DNA of 64,000 nucleotides, taken from Andalucia godoyi (taxonomy: Eukaryota; Discoba; Jakobea; Jakobida; Andaluciidae). The notes under the pieces are model-generated. The model saw nothing but the letters and a program-made list of their open reading frames with translations. It searched no databases and was not told the DNA's origin. The position numbers and the translations under genes are program-made. The stretch is from the NCBI GenBank assembly GCA_009859145.1, contig VRVR01000010.1:124001-188000 (forward strand), read 5' to 3'. Of the stretch, positions 61,469 through 64,000 are shown piece after piece (position 1 is the first letter of the stretch; the number at the start of each line of letters is the position of its first letter).

Positions 61469-64000
61469 CTAAGATCTTGGAATCGAGTCAACAATTGCCA
61501 ATGGAACGCAGGCACAGTAGAAAAGTGGCCGGTTCTTTCGATTTGGAAGCTGTGCAACAGCCAGCCAAATGTCCACGGGCGTCTTCTTCTTTGTGAGAAT
61601 GGAAAACACGGCACTGTATTCTTGCGAATCTCGGAGAAAAAGAGCTTGCAAGGTCTTTCGAAGTCCAATCTTGCGCAAGCCATCGACCTGCAACTCACTC
61701 TCCGCGAACATGGACACTGAACAAAACCGATTGTTTGCAAACACGATCTGCCAGTTGGTTGACAAAATAAAGCATGGAAATGCAGAATGATAAAAGACCT
61801 TCAGGAACAAATCGTGCTTTTCGCTTGGAGGACTGCTGGAGCCAGAAACAATGCTGACATACGAATTTCCTCCGGGACTCGGACTGGCCTGCCCAATGCT
61901 CTGCTGCCCCGGCGAAGGGATCGGAGAAGAACGGCCAAAGGGACTATTCAGGTTCGTTCCAGCTCCAGTTCCAGTTGCTGGGCCTACGCCTGCGCCAGGA
62001 TTGAGATTGTAAACGAATGAAGATGCTGATGGGACTGGAGAGTTCACAGACGGAAAGAACATGGATACTGCAGAAATGTCAGGACTTCCGAAAGTCGCTC
62101 CATACGGAGATCTCCCGGGTATGGAGTGCGAGCCGTCGGGAGCTGCATCGTACTTTGGGAATGACGAGTAGGACTCGCGGAGCCGCGCAGTGGTTTGCTC
62201 GCAGTCCAGTTGCAGCTTCTGGACTCTGCCACGCAACTGCTGGATCTCTTGTTCTTTGGTCTGCAACAGCGCTTCGTAAGCATGACACTTGTCCGAGGTG
62301 CGATTCCTCTCACGTTCCATCTCTGCATATTTGGAATCGGCAGAATTGATCTTGTTGACTGCCAGTTTCCACACTTCTTCCATATTTTGCAGCTTTTCTT
62401 GCATCTTGTGCGGCTCCTCAAGGGCATTTAATGCAGAATTGAACCGATCCACCATGTTCTTCACACGGTTCTGCGACGTCGAAACTTCGACATATGCTTC
62501 ATGCTTGGTGGTGTCTCCATATCCAAATCGCTCAAGCTTGAATGCACGAAACACAGACGCAGAGACCGCGATTGACAGGACCGTATCGCGCCTGGACAAT
62601 CGTTCGTTCTTGGGAGGGGAAGGGCCGCTTTGCGATTGGGGAGCTGGGCTTGTGGACGAACTCAGCGAACTTCCCGGAATGTCAATGGTAAGCTTATGGA
62701 TGCCCTCAGCAGCAGCAGCACCGCCTCTTCCTCCTCCTGTTGTTTCACTGGCAACAGTAGAGCCAGGCGCAAAGGAACGAACGCTTGGCGGCGGATTCAT
62801 TGAACGCTGGTCCTGTTTCCAGCTCAAAATCTTGGACAACAGATGTGTGATGGCAATCGTAAAACTGCGAACATCGTGCTCGAGAATATCGGTCAAGATG
62901 GTCAATCGAGGCTTTTGAATTTCCAGCCACGCAAGAAAGCCCATCTTGGCAATCATCGGATTCTCAATGATAACAATTAATCGGTCAACCGTCCGCGTTC
63001 CGCGGTTCAGCTCGGCAAAAACCTTGTCATCTCCAACAAGCACACTTCCCGACGGAGCTGCCAGTCCTCCGGAGTGGGATCCTTTTCTCCCAAGCGCTGC
63101 AAGCGAATTACTGGAGCCTTGCAAAACATCGTTTTCTCGTCTTCGACCAGCGGCATTGTTGATTTGCGCAAATGTCACTGTTTCTGTCCGCCTAGAATCC
63201 ACAAATCCATCCGTTTCAGGCCGATTGCAGAATATTTCGCCTGAGATGCCGTCTGCAAGATCAACCAAGCCCAGCGTCAAAATTTCCAAACTAGACTGGG
63301 TAATTGCTCGTGCATCCATCGCAGCGGATCCCACGTTGCCGCTCGAACCGCCGAATGACAGGAACGCTCCAGCTCCTGGGCCTAACCCTGAGCCATGTGC
63401 ATTGCGGCCTTTTCGCTTCCTCGCTACGGGGGAACGAAGTTGGGAACCAGACTCACTCCAATCGCCCCTCGAATGAGACGGAGAAGGGACCGTACCCAGA
63501 AAGTCGTCGCTGCTGGATGCGCTATGCGTCTTGGATCTTGTACGCCCGTGCCTCTTTCCAGGGACAGTCAGTTGGTTGGAATCCATTGCGGAACCACCAC
63601 CGCTCATCACTGACGAGCCAGCATTCATTCTGCTCGAGTACTTGCTCACCTTGTTTTTCTCTTCTTGCAGACTCTCTTCAAGCTTCGTCACCAGCACTCT
63701 GTATGACGTGAACTTTTGCAGCAGCGCTGTTTTCGTCTGCAACGCATCTCGCCTGAAATCCTCGAGTGCTTCGCGAGACGTGTTCTTGGCTTCGCTGCTT
63801 CCGCCACAATGTGCATCCACGCACATGCTGATCTGGCGAGCACAGCGGTCAAAGGAAGAAAAAAACTGGTCAAGTACTGCTTCAATCGTCACCATGCTTG
63901 ATCCAGCTGGGCTGGATGCAGAACTCCCATACGGCGAATGCATCGAGACATCTTGGAACGCTGGACTTGGTGAGCGAGACAGCGAATGCAGCTGCGGAAA
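61469..64000 (-). CDS. PAS-domain protein with coiled coil, 5' end beyond the window
   Basis: The reading frame is open to the right edge, so the N-terminus is incomplete; at least 843 residues are visible. The N-terminal part holds a helical segment (VTIEAVLDQFFSSFDRCARQISMC) and Ser/Gly-rich regions with a basic stretch (RKRKGRNAHGSG). A central helical domain (TVDRLIVIIENPMIAKMGFLAWLEIQKPRL ... AITHLLSKILSW) follows, then a coiled coil (about 60 residues, LLQTKEQEIQQLRGRVQKLQLDCEQ). The C-terminal 110 residues look like a PAS fold (LFLKVFYHSAFPCFILSTNW, FANNRFCSV, VDIWLAVAQL), a sensor or dimerisation module. I cannot name the family. A signalling or transcription role is likely, judged only from the PAS domain. 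Confidence 0.78.
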   Translation of the reverse strand, partial: FPQLHSLSRSPSPAFQDVSMHSPYGSSASSPAGSSMVTIEAVLDQFFSSFDRCARQISMCVDAHCGGSSEAKNTSREALEDFRRDALQTKTALLQKFTSYRVLVTKLEESLQEEKNKVSKYSSRMNAGSSVMSGGGSAMDSNQLTVPGKRHGRTRSKTHSASSSDDFLGTVPSPSHSRGDWSESGSQLRSPVARKRKGRNAHGSGLGPGAGAFLSFGGSSGNVGSAAMDARAITQSSLEILTLGLVDLADGISGEIFCNRPETDGFVDSRRTETVTFAQINNAAGRRRENDVLQGSSNSLAALGRKGSHSGGLAAPSGSVLVGDDKVFAELNRGTRTVDRLIVIIENPMIAKMGFLAWLEIQKPRLTILTDILEHDVRSFTIAITHLLSKILSWKQDQRSMNPPPSVRSFAPGSTVASETTGGGRGGAAAAEGIHKLTIDIPGSSLSSSTSPAPQSQSGPSPPKNERLSRRDTVLSIAVSASVFRAFKLERFGYGDTTKHEAYVEVSTSQNRVKNMVDRFNSALNALEEPHKMQEKLQNMEEVWKLAVNKINSADSKYAEMERERNRTSDKCHAYEALLQTKEQEIQQLRGRVQKLQLDCEQTTARLRESYSSFPKYDAAPDGSHSIPGRSPYGATFGSPDISAVSMFFPSVNSPVPSASSFVYNLNPGAGVGPATGTGAGTNLNSPFGRSSPIPSPGQQSIGQASPSPGGNSYVSIVSGSSSPPSEKHDLFLKVFYHSAFPCFILSTNWQIVFANNRFCSVSMFAESELQVDGLRKIGLRKTLQALFLRDSQEYSAVFSILTKKKTPVDIWLAVAQLPNRKNRPLFYCACVPLAIVDSIPRS

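Overview
The window is nuclear DNA from a unicellular eukaryote. It carries about 29 protein-coding genes, mostly single-exon and densely packed on both strands. Introns are few and use GTATGT-type donors with pyrimidine-rich acceptors; RPS16, ARL2, glutaredoxin and two ABCA half-transporters have them. A CEP41 homologue, ARL2 and a cilium-style leucine-rich-repeat protein suggest a lineage that builds cilia. A Zn2Cys6 transcription factor, a GH15 glucoamylase, a plant/bacterial-looking aquaporin and an exocyst/COG trafficking set are also present. I cannot place the organism more narrowly; chytrid-like fungi, amoebozoans or another flagellate lineage all remain possible.

Layout. 0-0.7 kb: decayed Fanzor-type (eukaryotic TnpB) transposon, copy A. 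1.4-8 kb: beta-COP, CEP41, RPS16 and RPL13. 8.7-16.6 kb: an unrecognised 1239-aa membrane protein, a mitochondrial carrier and a Gln-rich nuclear-type protein. 16.8-23.6 kb: EF-hand purple acid phosphatase, CHIP U-box ligase, aquaporin, ARL2 and a sphingoid-phosphate phosphatase. 24-32.4 kb: COG4, SEC10, polyubiquitin, glutaredoxin and TIM44. 32.5-42.1 kb: a single-pass membrane protein, two divergently transcribed ABCA half-transporters with degenerate nucleotide-binding domains, and a TMEM185-like protein. 42.4-45.5 kb: a GH15 glucoamylase with a second Fanzor remnant (copy B) upstream and a short non-autonomous derivative (copy C) downstream. 45.7-64 kb: several proteins of unknown function, RBM22, an LRR protein, a TPR protein, dihydrolipoyl dehydrogenase, a Zn2Cys6 factor, UAP56/DDX39, and a PAS protein that runs off the right edge.

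Most genes are housekeeping: ribosome, splicing and mRNA export, Golgi and exocyst trafficking, mitochondrial import and metabolism, ubiquitin quality control. The most unusual content is the family of three Fanzor-derived remnants. They share termini, a TATA-containing 5' end and a nearly invariant 3' end with two small hairpins, where guide RNAs are encoded in this family. I found these relationships by reading the two strands against each other; no database search was possible.
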